Assembly: GCF_946479605.1 (NCBI RefSeq) | Contig: NZ_CAMLGT010000240.1 | Span: forward strand, 1-5,797 | DNA length: 5,797 nt | Source: an uncultured Lacibacter sp. | Lineage (GTDB): Bacteria > Bacteroidota > Bacteroidia > Chitinophagales > Chitinophagaceae | Direction: 5' to 3' | Shown here: one piece after another, positions 4,545-5,797 of the stretch | Layout of the letters: the number at the start of each line of letters is the position of its first letter | Numbering within the stretch: position 1 is the stretch's first letter | The notes under the pieces: generated by a model | What the model saw: the letters and a program-made list of their open reading frames with translations, nothing else | Databases searched by the model: none | What the model was told of the DNA's origin: nothing | Program-made: the position numbers and the translations under genes

Positions 4545-5797
4545 CTAATCTTCAAACCCATTATCCGATGATTCTTTTTTCACCACTTTCTGCTGGTTGA
4601 TCCTGAAATTGAGTGTGAGTGTCATTTGCCGTGGGCGCCAAAGAAAATCGGAGCTTGAATAATAGCCGGGAATATCCACAACAGTTCTTCTCCTGCGGCT
4701 GTTCATAAGGTCACGTACATTAAACGTAAGTGTTCCCCTGCCCTTCATAATATCTTTTACCAAACCAAGATCAATGGAATAAATAGCAAGTGTTTTACCC
4801 TGCGTAGTAACCCGTGGTGATTGGTAGTTGACAGAAGCCTGGAAATCGAGCTGTTTAAAGAAGGTCATTTGCGATGTTGTACGGTTTGTCCACGATACAG
4901 TTTCACTACGCAGCACCACATCATCATACGAACCATTTGCAACTGCCCTGAAAAAATTAACGGTGCTGTTGATCTTCCACCATGGTGCAGCAGTTACGGC
5001 CAGTGTCATCTCCACGCCCACTTCATCCTGCGTGGAAAGGTTAACGGGAATAATATTGCTGATGCCCGTTGTTGTATCAATGGTGCGTATGCGTTCCACC
5101 ACACCTGTTTTATAACGGTAATACACACCCGATAAAAGCGATCCTTTGCTCCACTCAAACAAATGCCCGGCTTCTGTTGAATGTGTAAATTCAGGATTCA
5201 GGTTGGGGTTGCCCACAAAATAAACACGTGGATCAGAAAAATCGGCAAACGGAGTAAGGTTGCGGAAATTTGGACGATTAATACGGTAACTATAACTGAA
5301 CTGGATGGTATTCCTGTCGTTCAGCACATACGATAAACTTGCCGATGGAAACAGGTTGGCATACCGGCGCTCGTTTACCTGGTTGCTTTTTATTAAACCA
5401 GTGCGCATAAGTGTAAGCTCGCCACGCAGGCCCAGCTGGTAAGAAAACTGTTTTACTTTATTGCCCAGCATGGCATATACGGCATACACCTGTTCTGTAA
5501 ATTCCATATTGTTATCAAAGGCGGGCAGTGTTATCCATCCGCCGTTATCATCCTGCTCTTCCACCAGGAACTCATTGGTAATTCTGCGGATGGTTCCTTT
5601 TGCGCCTGTTTCAAATTTTCCATCTTTACCAAAGCCGTGTATATAATCACTCTGCAACAAAAGATTATCCTCATATGCCGGATTGCCTGACCGTTGAAAC
5701 AATGGCTTGGTGCCGTTGCTGAATGTTTGGTTGTAATCAGAACGTTCTGTTTCGCCGCTATTGGTCCATTTAAAATCGGTGACCCATTCACGCTCAT
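4545..5797 (-). CDS. Outer-membrane beta-barrel receptor (TonB-dependent receptor-like, OMP_b-brl_3 type), C-terminal part
   Basis: The visible 416 residues are the C-terminal barrel of a larger outer-membrane protein; the reading frame runs unbroken off the right edge, so the signal peptide and plug lie outside. Family members are typically 700-900 residues. Numbering from the edge, signature stretches are RINRPNFRNLTPFADFSDP at about 171-189 and GNPNLNPEF at 195-203, the typical 'GNPxLxPE' turn of TonB-dependent barrels. Alternating aromatic strands follow, then DLGLVKDIM...LTFNVRDLMNSRR at 342-368 and a final strand LTLNFRI near 393-399. A polar tail ending GFED follows the last strand, as often seen in this family. 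It probably imports or senses a ligand, but the substrate is not readable. There is no need for a start at the TTG at 5702: coding continues upstream. It converges with the deaminase gene, leaving only 5 bases between stops. Confidence 0.92.
   Translation of the reverse strand, partial: EREWVTDFKWTNSGETERSDYNQTFSNGTKPLFQRSGNPAYEDNLLLQSDYIHGFGKDGKFETGAKGTIRRITNEFLVEEQDDNGGWITLPAFDNNMEFTEQVYAVYAMLGNKVKQFSYQLGLRGELTLMRTGLIKSNQVNERRYANLFPSASLSYVLNDRNTIQFSYSYRINRPNFRNLTPFADFSDPRVYFVGNPNLNPEFTHSTEAGHLFEWSKGSLLSGVYYRYKTGVVERIRTIDTTTGISNIIPVNLSTQDEVGVEMTLAVTAAPWWKINSTVNFFRAVANGSYDDVVLRSETVSWTNRTTSQMTFFKQLDFQASVNYQSPRVTTQGKTLAIYSIDLGLVKDIMKGRGTLTFNVRDLMNSRRRRTVVDIPGYYSSSDFLWRPRQMTLTLNFRINQQKVVKKESSDNGFED

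Noticed and set aside
4821..5135. Rightward open frames opposite the barrel gene
   Set aside because: They are antisense to a coding region with clear TonB-dependent-barrel motifs; compositions are Cys/His-rich and unlike a real protein.

Overview
The window looks like chromosome of a Bacteroidota bacterium, plausibly of the Chitinophagaceae type. The evidence is protein style (an outer-membrane beta-barrel receptor of the OMP_b-brl_3 kind, short solitary Crp/Fnr regulators, secreted proteins ending their signal peptides in FAQ or NAQ), A-rich gene leaders with no Shine-Dalgarno sequence, and one good match to the Bacteroidetes -7 promoter element TAnnTTTG. Genus or species cannot be read from the sequence alone.

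Layout. Positions 1-1862 hold a leftward set of three genes. In transcription order these are a Crp/Fnr-family regulator (1284-1862), an exported barrel-like protein of unknown function (574-1203), and a zinc-independent medium-chain dehydrogenase/quinone oxidoreductase whose 3' end lies outside the window (1-577). The last two overlap by an ATGA stop/start, so they are almost certainly cotranscribed. The regulator may lead the same operon. Positions 1863-2385 form a 523-base divergent intergenic region with no convincing gene but unusual structure: three related 20-nt hairpins (2003-2093), then a C-rich quasi-periodic array of about 21-22 nt units (2132-2282). Rightward from 2386 comes a secreted M28-family zinc peptidase (2386-3954), closed by a strong intrinsic terminator, then a dCMP deaminase (4042-4539) with a possible promoter just behind that terminator. 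The right end is a leftward TonB-dependent-receptor-like barrel gene (4545 to beyond 5797), which converges on the deaminase gene with only 5 bases between the stop codons.

Functionally this is mostly ordinary: nucleotide metabolism (dCMP to dUMP for dTTP supply), periplasmic or extracellular peptide trimming, outer-membrane transport, and a small regulator/redox operon. No defence system, mobile-element gene, CRISPR array or RNA gene was recognised. The part least explained by known genes is the 2003-2282 intergenic block. Its hairpins share a loop and show a compensatory base-pair exchange, suggesting a REP-like mobile palindrome family or a structured leader.
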